64,000 nucleotides of DNA, taken from contig DASPVV010000091.1 in the NCBI GenBank assembly GCA_035622175.1, forward strand, positions 36,165-100,164, in the 5' to 3' direction. Below the pieces are notes generated by a model. It saw only the letters and a list, made by a program, of their open reading frames with translations. It was not told where the DNA came from and did no database searches. Below, in pieces: positions 26,462-35,450 of the stretch. Position 1 is the first letter of the stretch; every line of letters starts with the position of its first letter. Source of the stretch: JAFAGX01 sp035622175. Its GTDB lineage: Bacteria; Acidobacteriota; Terriglobia; Terriglobales; Acidobacteriaceae. The translations under genes were made by a program, and so were the position numbers.

Positions 26462-27344
26462 CGCTTTCCTGATTGATCCTTGCATCGGCCGAGCGAGGGG
26501 AGCGACTGCGTGGGATCTCGCTCTCCGAGTCTTCGAGTACCGCGCGGCCATTGGTCATTTCGGTGGGCAGGGTCACCGGAGGCACATAACGGTGCAGCAG
26601 TTCCCCCAGTCGAGCCCGCAACTGATCGATCGAAAGCTCCCGTTCGATTTTTCCTGCGACCGCCAAACTGATGCTGCCGGTTTCCTCCGACACAATCACC
26701 GCGATCGCGTCCGTCTCTTCGGTGACCCCGATCCCGGCACGGTGCCGCGTCCCAAGTTGCGTCGACAACACCGGATTCATGGATAAAGGCAGGAAGCAGG
26801 CGGCAGCGGCAATCCGGTCCTTCTGAATGATCACGGCACCGTCGTGGAGGGGAGCGCTCGGTCGAAAGATGGTCGCCAGCAAATCGTAGGAGAGTCGGGC
26901 GTCGAGCGGAACTCCGCTTTCAATATAGGTACGCAAGCCGATCTCACGCTCAATCACCATCAGAGCCCCGGTCTGGTTCTGATAAAACAGATTGGCGGCC
27001 AGCACGATGTCGTCATAGGCCTCGGCCGCCGGATTCGTGCCGCGGCCGAAGGTAAGCCTTCTTCCTAAGCGGGTCAGGGCTAGCCGAAGCTCACCGGCAA
27101 ACAGCACGATCAGGGCGAAGACCGTATACGGCAAGAATGTGCGCACGAGCCAATCGAGGGTGGGGAGTTGGCCGAGCTCGAACAGGTACACGGCCAGGGC
27201 CGCCGCCGCCACTCCGACCAGCGTGAGTGCGGCACGTGTGCCTTTGATCAGCGCCAGCAGCTCATAAATAATGATCGCGACCAGCAGAATGTCGATGACC
27301 GATGCCATCGACACGTGTGGCCGGGCCGATAGAAGCTGCGTCAC
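26454..27344 (-). CDS. cdaA: Diadenylate cyclase CdaA
   Basis: Makes the second messenger c-di-AMP from two ATP. Three N-terminal membrane helices precede the DAC domain, which has both catalytic motifs, DGA in APLHDGAVII and RHR in GTRHRAGIG. The C-terminal ~45 residues are Ser/Arg/Glu-rich and look disordered, a tail longer than usual. The start is GTG with GGGAGG seven bases before it. It heads the operon cdaA-cdaR-glmM, linking osmotic and cell-wall homeostasis. Confidence 0.95.
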   Translation of the reverse strand: MTQLLSARPHVSMASVIDILLVAIIIYELLALIKGTRAALTLVGVAAAALAVYLFELGQLPTLDWLVRTFLPYTVFALIVLFAGELRLALTRLGRRLTFGRGTNPAAEAYDDIVLAANLFYQNQTGALMVIEREIGLRTYIESGVPLDARLSYDLLATIFRPSAPLHDGAVIIQKDRIAAAACFLPLSMNPVLSTQLGTRHRAGIGVTEETDAIAVIVSEETGSISLAVAGKIERELSIDQLRARLGELLHRYVPPVTLPTEMTNGRAVLEDSESEIPRSRSPRSADARINQESDV

Positions 27345-27457
27345 TCCATCGCCTCCCTTCGAGAAACCCAGACCCCGACCAAACTCATTGTAATCGAAGA
27401 ATTCACGATGGCGGCAGGCAAGAAACTGGTGGCAGGGCGCGTCGATTTTCCTGGTTT

Positions 27458-28300
27458 TTATTCGCGCGAGCGGGTGGAATCCGCTATTTCAATCTGCATT
27501 CCCTCGGCGGCGGCGCGCACCCGAGCATAGTAGTTACGCGCTTCGCTTACGGCTCGGTCGATGCAGTCGTCGTCGTGGTCCGGATCGTGGTGGAACAGAA
27601 CCAGTTCCTTGGCGCCGCTCTCCATGGCCACGTTGACGGCCTCGCGCCAGTGGCTGTGGCCCCATCCCCTGCGGCGCGCCAAATATTCGTCGGGAAGGTA
27701 CTGGGCATCGTAAATCAGCACATCGGCGCCCGCGGCAAGCTCGCGAACGTTGCGGTCGAAGACACCGTCCCCCGGCTCGTTATCTGTGGCGTAGACGATG
27801 ACCCCCTCCCGGGTTTCGAGCCGGAATCCCATGCATCCCTGAGGGTGGTTCAACCACTTCGTACGCAAGCGGACATCGCCGAGCTCCAGTTGAGTCTCGT
27901 TCAGATTGTAGAAGTCTTGGCGAGCCTGCATTTGATGCAGCCCCACGGGAAAGTAGGGGGACGCCATTTGCTCCTCGAATACTTGCTTCAGGCTTCGGGT
28001 TCGGTTGGAGCAGTGAAACTGAAAATGATTTTCCCGGTTGTCATAGAGCGGCCCGAAGAAAGGCAGTCCCTGTATGTGATCCCAATGGAAATGCGAGACG
28101 AAAATGTGGGCGGACACGGGCGAGCTGTTGAACTCCCGTCGCAGGGCTTGTCCTAGGACGCGGAATCCCGTGCCGCAGTCAAGGACGTAAAGCTGGTCAC
28201 CTTGGCGCACCTCCACGCAGGAGGTGTTCCCGCCGTAACGCATGTTTTCCGGCTGCGGAGCGGGCGTGGACCCGCGAACTCCCCAAAACTTAATCCGCAT
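27458..28300 (-). CDS. MBL-fold metallo-hydrolase
   Basis: Metallo-beta-lactamase-fold hydrolase of ~280 residues. The N-terminus IKFWGVRGSTPAPQ with a Tyr-Gly-Gly-Asn-Thr-Ser block and the metal motif SHFHWDHIQGLPFF are typical of the phosphodiesterase-like RNase Z/PhnP branch. Further ligands are His in LNHPQGC, Asp in YATDNEPGD and His in LFHHDPDHDD. ATG at 28300 is preceded by GGAGG. The substrate is unknown; nuclease or cyclic phosphodiesterase activity is plausible. Confidence 0.85.
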   Translation of the reverse strand: MRIKFWGVRGSTPAPQPENMRYGGNTSCVEVRQGDQLYVLDCGTGFRVLGQALRREFNSSPVSAHIFVSHFHWDHIQGLPFFGPLYDNRENHFQFHCSNRTRSLKQVFEEQMASPYFPVGLHQMQARQDFYNLNETQLELGDVRLRTKWLNHPQGCMGFRLETREGVIVYATDNEPGDGVFDRNVRELAAGADVLIYDAQYLPDEYLARRRGWGHSHWREAVNVAMESGAKELVLFHHDPDHDDDCIDRAVSEARNYYARVRAAAEGMQIEIADSTRSRE

Positions 28301-28943
28301 AACCCTCCGCTCAAAAGACGCTGCCCCAGGAGACCATCTTGCGGCCTGCCGAGGCATGAGTCAATTCACTCGCTGGTTACGGTAGTTACTATTGGAGAGG
28401 GGCCAAGCAGACCCGGGGGGAGCACGGTTCGATCGGGAAAGGGTGTTCCCTTTTCAAGGTCTTATAGAAAAGCGATTCCTTGGCTGAAGAATCGCTTTCT
28501 TCAGTGCGCGTTCAACACGATTATGGTCGAGTGGGGCTGGCTCACGCAGAAACCCGGGCTATCCTGAAGTAGAATCAATTGAACCTTACCCCCCAGCTGG
28601 AGTTGCAGGGGGTCCCCCTAAGATTCAAACGGCTCGTGCGACGATCGATTCATGGAAGGCTACTCCGCAGTAGGCGTGGTTGACGATGTTGCTTGAAAAT
28701 CTCGTTGTTTTCTTCGATCCCCCCCGCACTCCCGGCGCCTGACAGCTCGAAGCCAGGCTGTTAGACGTAGCTTGCATATCGATACCGTCGAGAGCCGATC
28801 AGGTTATTGGTGATTCTCCCATGGTGCGCTATCAACCACCGTACGACACTGTGCAATCTGTTGATTTCACAGGGCGACAGAATTTTCCCGCAGGGCATCT
28901 CACCAGGCGTGGAGACTGAGATAGAATCCAGGTTCTGGTTGCC
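28301..28943. other. Divergent intergenic region with unexplained structure
   Basis: No protein gene is convincing in these 643 bases. The region holds a long perfect hairpin that looks like a terminator (28469-28498), a C-rich/G-rich pair around 28587-28612, and TAGAAT at 28922-28927, a likely -10 box for the BlaI-type regulator. A terminator inside a divergent gap has no gene to end, which hints at an unannotated small RNA. Confidence 0.45.
28469..28498. terminator. Terminator-like hairpin inside divergent gap
   Basis: Ten-base perfect arms at 28469-28478 and 28489-28498 with a ten-base loop. The A-rich left and T-rich right flanks would let it act on either strand. It follows no recognised gene. 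Confidence 0.6.
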
Positions 28944-29414
28944 GTGACACGCTTCTTTCAATTTCGCTTGTCCCCGGCTCAGCTTGGACCGCTGGAGCGC
29001 CGGCTGCTCGAGACCTTATGGGAGCGCGGCAGCGCAACCGTCCGCGAGCTGGTGGAAAGCGGCAACACGGACCTCGCTTACACTACGCTCATGACCACGC
29101 TCGATCGCCTCTACAAGAAGAACCTGCTGTCGCGGCAGCCGGAGGGGCGCGCTTTCCGCTATACCCCGAGATTCACGCGCGAAGAGTTGCATCGCGAAGA
29201 GGCCGAAGAGGCGTTCCGGCGGATGCTGGACGAGAGCCCGGCCTCGTCGCTGCCGCTTTCGTATCTGGTGGAGATTGTTTCGGAGCACGACGCCCAGTTG
29301 CTCGACGACTTGAGCCGACTGGTCGAGAGCAAGCGGCGGAAGTTGCGTCCGGGCTCGGGGCAGAAGACCGGATTGAGGGTCAAGACCAACAAAGAAGACC
29401 AGCAAAAAGGATAG
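28944..29414 (+). CDS. BlaI/MecI-family repressor
   Basis: Winged-helix repressor of the BlaI/MecI/CopY family, 156 residues. LGPLERRLLETLWERGSATVRELVE and AYTTLMTTLDRLYKKNLLSR form the DNA-binding domain. The C-terminal helices (EEAFRRMLDES, YLVEIVSEHDAQLLDDL) would dimerise and carry the site cut during induction. The tail is Lys/Arg-rich. It is directly followed by an M56 metallopeptidase gene, the standard sensor-protease partner. No beta-lactamase lies nearby, so the regulated target is unknown. Start GTG at 28944 lacks a clear ribosome site. Confidence 0.88.
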   Translation: MTRFFQFRLSPAQLGPLERRLLETLWERGSATVRELVESGNTDLAYTTLMTTLDRLYKKNLLSRQPEGRAFRYTPRFTREELHREEAEEAFRRMLDESPASSLPLSYLVEIVSEHDAQLLDDLSRLVESKRRKLRPGSGQKTGLRVKTNKEDQQKG

Positions 29415-29428
29415 GGTGGCAAATTCAA

Positions 29429-30391
29429 ATGTTTGCTGCGCGTGGCATCATCGTTTCGGTTTCTGTTTTCGTGATCGTCTACTGTGTTCTGTCGCTGGTC
29501 GTGGCTTGTGGTTGGCGGCGGGCGTGGGGGCGTGCCCAGCGGTTTTTCGTCGGTCGCGCCGCGGGTGTACTCTTCGCCCTGCGCATGTTTCCACTCATTA
29601 CGGCCGGGTTGATCACGGCGGCGTTAACCGTGCCTTCCTTTCTTCTGCTGGAACCGCGCGCGATTGACGAGCCTGTAGGCGGCGTTTCGCTGGCTTTGGG
29701 TGCTTGCGGCCTGATTCTTGGACTGGTTGGAATCTTGAGCGCGGCGATCGGATTGCGCAGGGCCTCACGCGCGGTCGCCGAGTGGACACGAGGAGCGCGG
29801 CCCGCGGAGTCTGCTACCTCGGTTCCGGTGCTGACAATCTCGCCAGCGTCGCCGGCGATGACGGCCACGGGGATTCTTCGTCCGAGAATTTTGCTTTCCG
29901 GCGCTGCCGAGCTGCAACTGACCGACGGCGAATTGCAGGCTGCGCTGAATCACGAACTGGCGCACATACGGCGGGCCGACAATCTGAAAAAGCTGCTCAT
30001 GAGGTTCGCCGCATTTCCGGGGATGAGAGGGCTGGAAGCGGCGTGGCTCGAAAGCGCCGAAATGGCGGCCGATGACGCTGCCATAACCACAACTCGTGAC
30101 GCGCTCGATCTCGCAGCGGCGCTGATCAAACTGTCGCGGATGGTTCCGGAAGCGGCCACTACGGATCTTACGGCTGCTCTCGTGCGCGGTCCTCGTTCCG
30201 CGGTCCATGCCCGGGTGGAACGCCTGCTGGCATGGTGCGAAGAGAATAGCGTAGCGGCAGGGAAACATTCTCGCTGGTACCGGCTTAGCTGCGGTCTGGC
30301 GGCCACCTTCGCTGCGATCGCCATGTTCGCGCTGAGCTACCGACAGCTGCTCGTGCATGTACACACGGCCACCGAGTGGCTGGTTCGGTAG
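29429..30391 (+). CDS. M56-family membrane metallopeptidase (BlaR1-like)
   Basis: Membrane zinc protease of ~320 residues, predicted to cleave the upstream repressor. Three or four N-terminal helices lead to the catalytic motif NHELAHIRRAD (HExxH), with EMAADDAA probably supplying the third ligand. One C-terminal helix (CGLAATFAAIAMFALSY) follows. The penicillin-binding sensor domain of BlaR1/MecR1 is absent, so the signal is not evidently a beta-lactam. ATG at 29429 is 14 bases after the repressor stop. A much longer upstream frame overlaps the repressor and is not used. Confidence 0.85.
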   Translation: MFAARGIIVSVSVFVIVYCVLSLVVACGWRRAWGRAQRFFVGRAAGVLFALRMFPLITAGLITAALTVPSFLLLEPRAIDEPVGGVSLALGACGLILGLVGILSAAIGLRRASRAVAEWTRGARPAESATSVPVLTISPASPAMTATGILRPRILLSGAAELQLTDGELQAALNHELAHIRRADNLKKLLMRFAAFPGMRGLEAAWLESAEMAADDAAITTTRDALDLAAALIKLSRMVPEAATTDLTAALVRGPRSAVHARVERLLAWCEENSVAAGKHSRWYRLSCGLAATFAAIAMFALSYRQLLVHVHTATEWLVR

Positions 30392-30477
30392 AAGCGCACT
30401 GGGCTCCGCTCGACCGGACAGCCGAGGGCGGCTGTCCCTACCCATGACTCGGCTGCCTTGCTACGCCGAGCAAACCT

Positions 30478-33400
30478 CTAGAACGTCACGCGCACACCTA
30501 GCTGCGCGGCGAAAGGAATTCCCACCGTTGTGCCCGGTCCGAAGAAATCTCCCAACGCGCCTTCGGGTATCTCGAGTTCCTTCAGACTGGTGAGAGGAAC
30601 GGCGTTCGCGGTCGTGCAGTTGCTGGCATTTGCCCCCAGACAAACACTGCTGACGATGGTCTGGCCGTGTCCATTCGGTATCGTCTCCGGTTGTGGAATC
30701 GGGAGCTGCACCACGTTGACCGCATAGTTGGCGCCGGGGTTATTGCGGTTGAAGAGGTTGAAAAATTCAATGAACGGGTCCACGTGCCAGCGCTCCTTGA
30801 TTTTGAAAGGCCGAGTGACACGCAGATCTGACTGGATGTAAGGCGTGCCGCGGAATATGTCGAGGCCGGTATAGGAAGGCTGCTGGCCACCGAACTGGGC
30901 GTAAATGCGATCGGTGTTGTTGGCATTGGTGATCGTGATGGGGCGCGCACTCTCGACCTGATTTACGGTGCTTAATTCGAAGCCGCCGGGGATGTGCACA
31001 ATAGCGGCGAGCACAAAGCGGTGACGAACGTCCTCACCGGAGGGTCCGTAATCGCCTTGTCCAAACGCATTCAACAACGGGGGATTCGGGTATTGGTTGG
31101 GGCAGACGCCATCCACATAGTCAAACAGCTCGCCGAGCAGGCATCCCCAGGTCTGTGCCTTCGAAAGCTGGTAGTTCGCAACCAGATCGAAGCGGCGCAT
31201 GTTGCCCTGCAGATGCAGAAGTAGCCCGTTGTAGCTAGAACGGTTGTCGGATTCGAAGACGTTGACATTCGGCACCAGGGCTTTCTGATCCGCCGTGTCC
31301 GAGTCCGGAAACAGCGGGGTGAAAAGGCTGGTGCCGCTGGTATAGGGGAAACCGCGGTACCCGTGATTGCCCTGCTCGTGAACGTAATCTGCGCTGGCAA
31401 GCCAATGTTTGTTAAAGGCGTGCTGCACGCCGCCAGTGGTGTGGATGGCGTACGGCGTTTTGTAGGGGGACCCGACCAGATTCCCTGTGACCCCCGCCCC
31501 GCCGATGAGGCAACCGGCTCCTATCAACGTACCCCCGCGAAAGCTGCATGGTCCAGTGGCGTAGTTTGAGTCGTTGACTCCTTGAAACGCTGTGGCCCAG
31601 CCATTCTGCGCCAGGTCATCGTAGAACAAGCCAAAGCCGGCCCGAAGCACCGTGTTCCCACTGGAGCCGGGCGAGTAGGCGATGCCCAGGCGAGGCGCGA
31701 TTTGCTTGCGGTAGTCCTCGGGAAGGCTGGGGACGACCGGAACCTGCAGCGCCTGCAGCGTCAAATATGCCCGATTCTCGGCTTCGCTGCGGCCCGAGCC
31801 GGTGAACAGTCCCCAAGTCGTCTGATAGCGCAAGCCGTAGTTGACCGTGAGCTGTCGCGAGACTCGCCACGAATCTTCGGCATAGAGTCCCAGCCGCTGA
31901 AGGTTCTGCGAAAAGCTGCCGTTGCTGGCGGGAGTGTAAATACAAGTCGAGTTGTCCTGATTCGTAGCTTCGAAGCCGACACACTGCGGCTTGAAAACCC
32001 CGAAGACGCCCGGGTTCTGCGCGTAATAGGTTGGGTTGTTGACGTACTTGGCGAGGGTTTCCGCCGTCCCTGCAAACGCACCACTCAGCACCGGCTCGTG
32101 AATGAAGTCCACCCCGAATCTCAGAGCATGTGTACCCAGAACATGCGTCAGGTCGTAGCGGAACTGGTATTTGTCCTGATTGCGCAGGTCAGGGAAAAGC
32201 GTGATGGGGGTCGCGAACTGATTGTCGCCGATCGTTTCGAAGCCGGAGATCGTCAGTGCCGTTGAACTGAAGGGGAATGCCAAGGCGAAGCCCAGGTCCG
32301 AGTTCCGCGTCTGCGTGAGATGTAACAGGCTGGCGTCCACCACCAGATTGCCCAGCCATGTGGGATCGAACGTGAACGTGTTGCTGAGCGCAACGTTCCA
32401 GTAATTGTTATGGGTCAGCAGGCCGGTCGAGGGCAACGTGCCCTGCTGCACCAAGGCATTGTGGGTTGTGTAGCTGTCTTCCGAGGTGCGCAGGAACCAG
32501 GTTGACCTCGACGACTGCGCCCAGTCAAAACGCACCGAACCAAGGTAATCGCGGAAAGGGATGGAAACGGTAGCCGGGACGCTGATCGAAGGGACGTCCG
32601 TGATCAATCCGTCGGAGGCCAATTGCGCCAGCGCGTCAAACTGCGTGATGCTGGCCGGGCTATAGGCGATGCTGGCGTTCTCGTGCACGGCTTCGAATGA
32701 GGTGAAGAACCAGACCTTATCCTTGGCCATGGGACCGCCGATCGTTCCCACGTAGTTCTGGCGCGAAAACGGCTGTTTGGGATTGTTCACGCAAACTCCA
32801 TGGCTGCAAGTTTGCGCCGGATTTTCGATGGGGAAGCGGGCGTTCAAAGCAGCTTGCCGGTCATAAAAAGCGCCGCTGCCATGCCAGTCGTTGGCTCCGC
32901 GCTTGGTGGTGATGACGACGGAGCCGGCGGTCGTCCACCCGGTATCAGCGTCTTCGTTCGAGGTGCGCACCGCAAATTCCTGAATGCCATCGGGCGAAAA
33001 GTTTTGCAGGAAGCCGCCGATCCAATCATCGGAGTTTTCCGCGCCGTCTACCGAGAGTTCGTTATTCAAGCCGGAGCTTCCTCCGGTAGATACTGCGGTG
33101 ATGCGCGCCTTGGTGGGGTCGGAAGGCTCGACCGGTTCGGTTCCGGGCACGAGATAAGCGATATTGGCGAAACTTCGTGCCGGCAGCGGCATGGTTTCTA
33201 AATCCTGAAGGCCAACCACACCCCCGCGCACCGCGCTGGAGGTGTCGATGGTTTCTGTCGTGATCGAGGAAGAATTCCCTTGTACATTCACCGTTTCCGC
33301 ACCGGCGGAGGGCTTCAGGGTGACCGTAACGTCGCGCACCAGACTCACTGCGACCACAACTTCCGCCTGAGCCGGCGCAAAGCCAGACGCTTTCACCGTA

Positions 33401-33633
33401 AGGCCATAGGTACCCGGCAGCAGATCATCGAGGCGAAACTCACCGTTGGCTTCGCTGGCGGATTCGCGCCGCAGCGAGGAATCGGCCGCTTGCAGCTCAA
33501 TTTTCGCCGAGGGAATACGTGCTCCGGTAGCGTCCTGCACTGTCCCGCGCAACGACCCGCGCGGGTTTTGCGCATACAGTGGCGAGAGCAGAGCCGTAAT
33601 GAGGGTGATTACGGGGACCATTGCGTTTCTCAT
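30478..33633 (-). CDS. TonB-dependent receptor, Oar-like
   Basis: Outer-membrane receptor of ~1,051 residues. A signal peptide (MVPVITLITALLSPLYA) precedes a carboxypeptidase-regulatory-like domain (GSLRGTVQDATGARIPSAKI to ~110). A plug domain follows (LPARSFANIAYLVPGT, NNELSVDGAENSDDWIGGF), then a large beta-barrel ending in QLGVRVTF with terminal Phe. This Oar-type layout is abundant in Acidobacteriota and thought to take up plant-derived or complex organic ligands. Several Cys pairs occur in extracellular loops (TCSHGVCV, QCVG, CIYT). I begin at the ATG at 33633. No exbB/tonB or polysaccharide genes adjoin it. Confidence 0.92.
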   Translation of the reverse strand: MRNAMVPVITLITALLSPLYAQNPRGSLRGTVQDATGARIPSAKIELQAADSSLRRESASEANGEFRLDDLLPGTYGLTVKASGFAPAQAEVVVAVSLVRDVTVTLKPSAGAETVNVQGNSSSITTETIDTSSAVRGGVVGLQDLETMPLPARSFANIAYLVPGTEPVEPSDPTKARITAVSTGGSSGLNNELSVDGAENSDDWIGGFLQNFSPDGIQEFAVRTSNEDADTGWTTAGSVVITTKRGANDWHGSGAFYDRQAALNARFPIENPAQTCSHGVCVNNPKQPFSRQNYVGTIGGPMAKDKVWFFTSFEAVHENASIAYSPASITQFDALAQLASDGLITDVPSISVPATVSIPFRDYLGSVRFDWAQSSRSTWFLRTSEDSYTTHNALVQQGTLPSTGLLTHNNYWNVALSNTFTFDPTWLGNLVVDASLLHLTQTRNSDLGFALAFPFSSTALTISGFETIGDNQFATPITLFPDLRNQDKYQFRYDLTHVLGTHALRFGVDFIHEPVLSGAFAGTAETLAKYVNNPTYYAQNPGVFGVFKPQCVGFEATNQDNSTCIYTPASNGSFSQNLQRLGLYAEDSWRVSRQLTVNYGLRYQTTWGLFTGSGRSEAENRAYLTLQALQVPVVPSLPEDYRKQIAPRLGIAYSPGSSGNTVLRAGFGLFYDDLAQNGWATAFQGVNDSNYATGPCSFRGGTLIGAGCLIGGAGVTGNLVGSPYKTPYAIHTTGGVQHAFNKHWLASADYVHEQGNHGYRGFPYTSGTSLFTPLFPDSDTADQKALVPNVNVFESDNRSSYNGLLLHLQGNMRRFDLVANYQLSKAQTWGCLLGELFDYVDGVCPNQYPNPPLLNAFGQGDYGPSGEDVRHRFVLAAIVHIPGGFELSTVNQVESARPITITNANNTDRIYAQFGGQQPSYTGLDIFRGTPYIQSDLRVTRPFKIKERWHVDPFIEFFNLFNRNNPGANYAVNVVQLPIPQPETIPNGHGQTIVSSVCLGANASNCTTANAVPLTSLKELEIPEGALGDFFGPGTTVGIPFAAQLGVRVTF

Positions 33634-33816
33634 GTGCTTGTCTCTCGGATAGTTTGACGCCGTGGGCCAGGCCAAATTGGCGGCGGGAGTTGCCACCTCG
33701 AACGAACCACGACCCCAGCGAAGGTTAGAGGTTAAGGCAGACTACTACCAGACCTCGTAGTGGGAGACGGCGAGCGTGCGGGAAGTATGCATCTGTTTGC
33801 CAGCCAAAAGGAAATC

Positions 33817-33822
33817 TATAAT
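33817..33822 (+). promoter_or_regulatory. -10 box upstream of trpE
   Basis: TATAAT ends 23 bases before the trpE ATG, with only a weak -35 (TTTGCC region, ~33796). The implied leader is far too short for a trp leader peptide or T-box. Confidence 0.5.
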
Positions 33823-33845
33823 GGGGAGCCTGGCGGCCCAGAGTC

Positions 33846-35363
33846 ATGCTTCGTCCCACGTACCGGGAATTCTTGAACCTCGCGCAAACGGCGACCCTCG
33901 TGCCGGTAGTGAAATCGGTCACGGCCGACCTCCTGACGCCCGTGTCGGCATTCCTCAGTGTGGCCGACCGCGAGCCTGCGGCGTTTCTGCTGGAGTCGGT
34001 CGAGCGCGGCGAACACATTGGGCGCTACACGTTTTTAGGGGCGCAGCCCTACATGCAGTTGCGAGCCCGCGGCCAGGAGATCTCGGTGCTCAACGGCACC
34101 CGAGTCGATCGGCATCGTGGCAACCCGCTCGAAATCCTAAGAGGGCTGCTGCGCCGCCACCGCGCGGCCACCATCGCTGGGCTGCCTCCGTTTACCGCAG
34201 GAGCAGTCGGCTATTTTGCCTATGACACGGTTCGCCACCTGGAAAACATCGGGGAACATGCCCAGGATGATCTGGGCTTGGCGGATTGCGGGTTGATGTT
34301 TTTTGATCGCATCCTGGCCTTCGATCACCTCCTCCACCAGATCCATATCATCGCCACCGCGGATGTCCGCAGTGAGAGCCCCCGACGAGCCTACAGCCGT
34401 GCCATCGCCGACATTGCGACGCTCGAAAAGAAACTGGCGGGCGGTCTCCGCCCGGCCCAGTGGCAAACCACCATGGGCAAGGCCCAGGGAACGCTTAAAT
34501 TGCACGCGGCAACCAGCCGACAGCAATTCGTCGAGTCGGTCGAGCGGTCGAAGCAGTACATTGCCGCCGGGGATATCTTTCAGGTGGTGCTCTCCAATCG
34601 CTTGGACTTCACTCCCGAAGTGTCTGCCTTCGATATCTATCGTGCTCTGCGCACCCTCAACCCGTCGCCCTACATGTACTTTCTCCGCAGCGGCGAGCAG
34701 CAGATCGTCGGTTCCTCGCCTGAGATGTTGGTTCGGGTCACCGGGCGCCGGCTGGAGTACCGGCCGATCGCGGGGACGCACCGCCGTGGGCGTGACGAGG
34801 AGGAAGATCAGATTCTCGAAAAGCAAATGCTGGCCGACGACAAGGAACGCGCCGAACATGTGATGCTGGTCGACCTCGGACGCAACGACCTTGGCCGGGT
34901 GTGCGAGTACGGTTCGGTGAAAGTTCGCGATCTGATGTACGTGGAGCGGTATTCCCACGTCATGCACATTGTTTCCGCCCTCGAAGGCCGGCTGCGAGAG
35001 CATTCGGACGCGCTCGATGCCTTCGCCGCATGCTTTCCCGCCGGCACGCTGACCGGGGCGCCTAAAGTGCGGGCCATGCAAATCATCGAAGAACTCGAAC
35101 CGGTGCGCCGCGGGATCTATGGCGGATCTGTGCTCTATGCCGACTTTGCCGGGAACCTCGATTCCTGCATCGCCATTCGCACCATGCTGATGCTAGGGAA
35201 GCGGGCGTATCTGCAGGCAGGAGCAGGCATCGTGGCCGACTCCGACCCGCAGCGCGAATTTGAAGAATCCATGAATAAGGCGAAGGCGGTGTTGCAGGCG
35301 TTAGAAGTGGCCCGGGGTAGCAGGTCTGCGGGGAAGCGGCGGCGGCTTTCCCGGAAGAATTAG
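33846..35363 (+). CDS. trpE: Anthranilate synthase component I
   Basis: Chorismate-using subunit making anthranilate, the first step to tryptophan. Residues 1-~170 include the feedback-site region LLESVERGEHIGRYTFLG. The C-terminal chorismate domain has VVLSNRLDF, IVGSSPEMLVRV, RPIAGTHRRGRDEEED and FPAGTLTGAPKVRAMQIIEE. The Lys distinctive of PabB-type enzymes is not seen, so trpE is preferred over pabB. At 505 residues it is normal. The partner amidotransferase gene is convergent 87 bases downstream rather than cotranscribed. Confidence 0.93.
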   Translation: MLRPTYREFLNLAQTATLVPVVKSVTADLLTPVSAFLSVADREPAAFLLESVERGEHIGRYTFLGAQPYMQLRARGQEISVLNGTRVDRHRGNPLEILRGLLRRHRAATIAGLPPFTAGAVGYFAYDTVRHLENIGEHAQDDLGLADCGLMFFDRILAFDHLLHQIHIIATADVRSESPRRAYSRAIADIATLEKKLAGGLRPAQWQTTMGKAQGTLKLHAATSRQQFVESVERSKQYIAAGDIFQVVLSNRLDFTPEVSAFDIYRALRTLNPSPYMYFLRSGEQQIVGSSPEMLVRVTGRRLEYRPIAGTHRRGRDEEEDQILEKQMLADDKERAEHVMLVDLGRNDLGRVCEYGSVKVRDLMYVERYSHVMHIVSALEGRLREHSDALDAFAACFPAGTLTGAPKVRAMQIIEELEPVRRGIYGGSVLYADFAGNLDSCIAIRTMLMLGKRAYLQAGAGIVADSDPQREFEESMNKAKAVLQALEVARGSRSAGKRRRLSRKN

Positions 35364-35450
35364 ATTGTGCCCGCCGCTTCTACCGTGCCACGCCGGGTTC
35401 GGAAACTTCGAGAAAACCAGCGCTGGCAGAAAGTCGCGTCGCAGGGCGAC

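Noticed and set aside
28761..28961. Minus-strand 66-codon frame upstream of the BlaI-type gene
   Set aside because: It overlaps the promoter and start of the regulator and shows no family resemblance or ribosome site.
29018..29428. Long N-terminal extension of the M56 peptidase frame
   Set aside because: It overlaps the BlaI-type regulator in another frame; the membrane helix begins right after the ATG at 29429.
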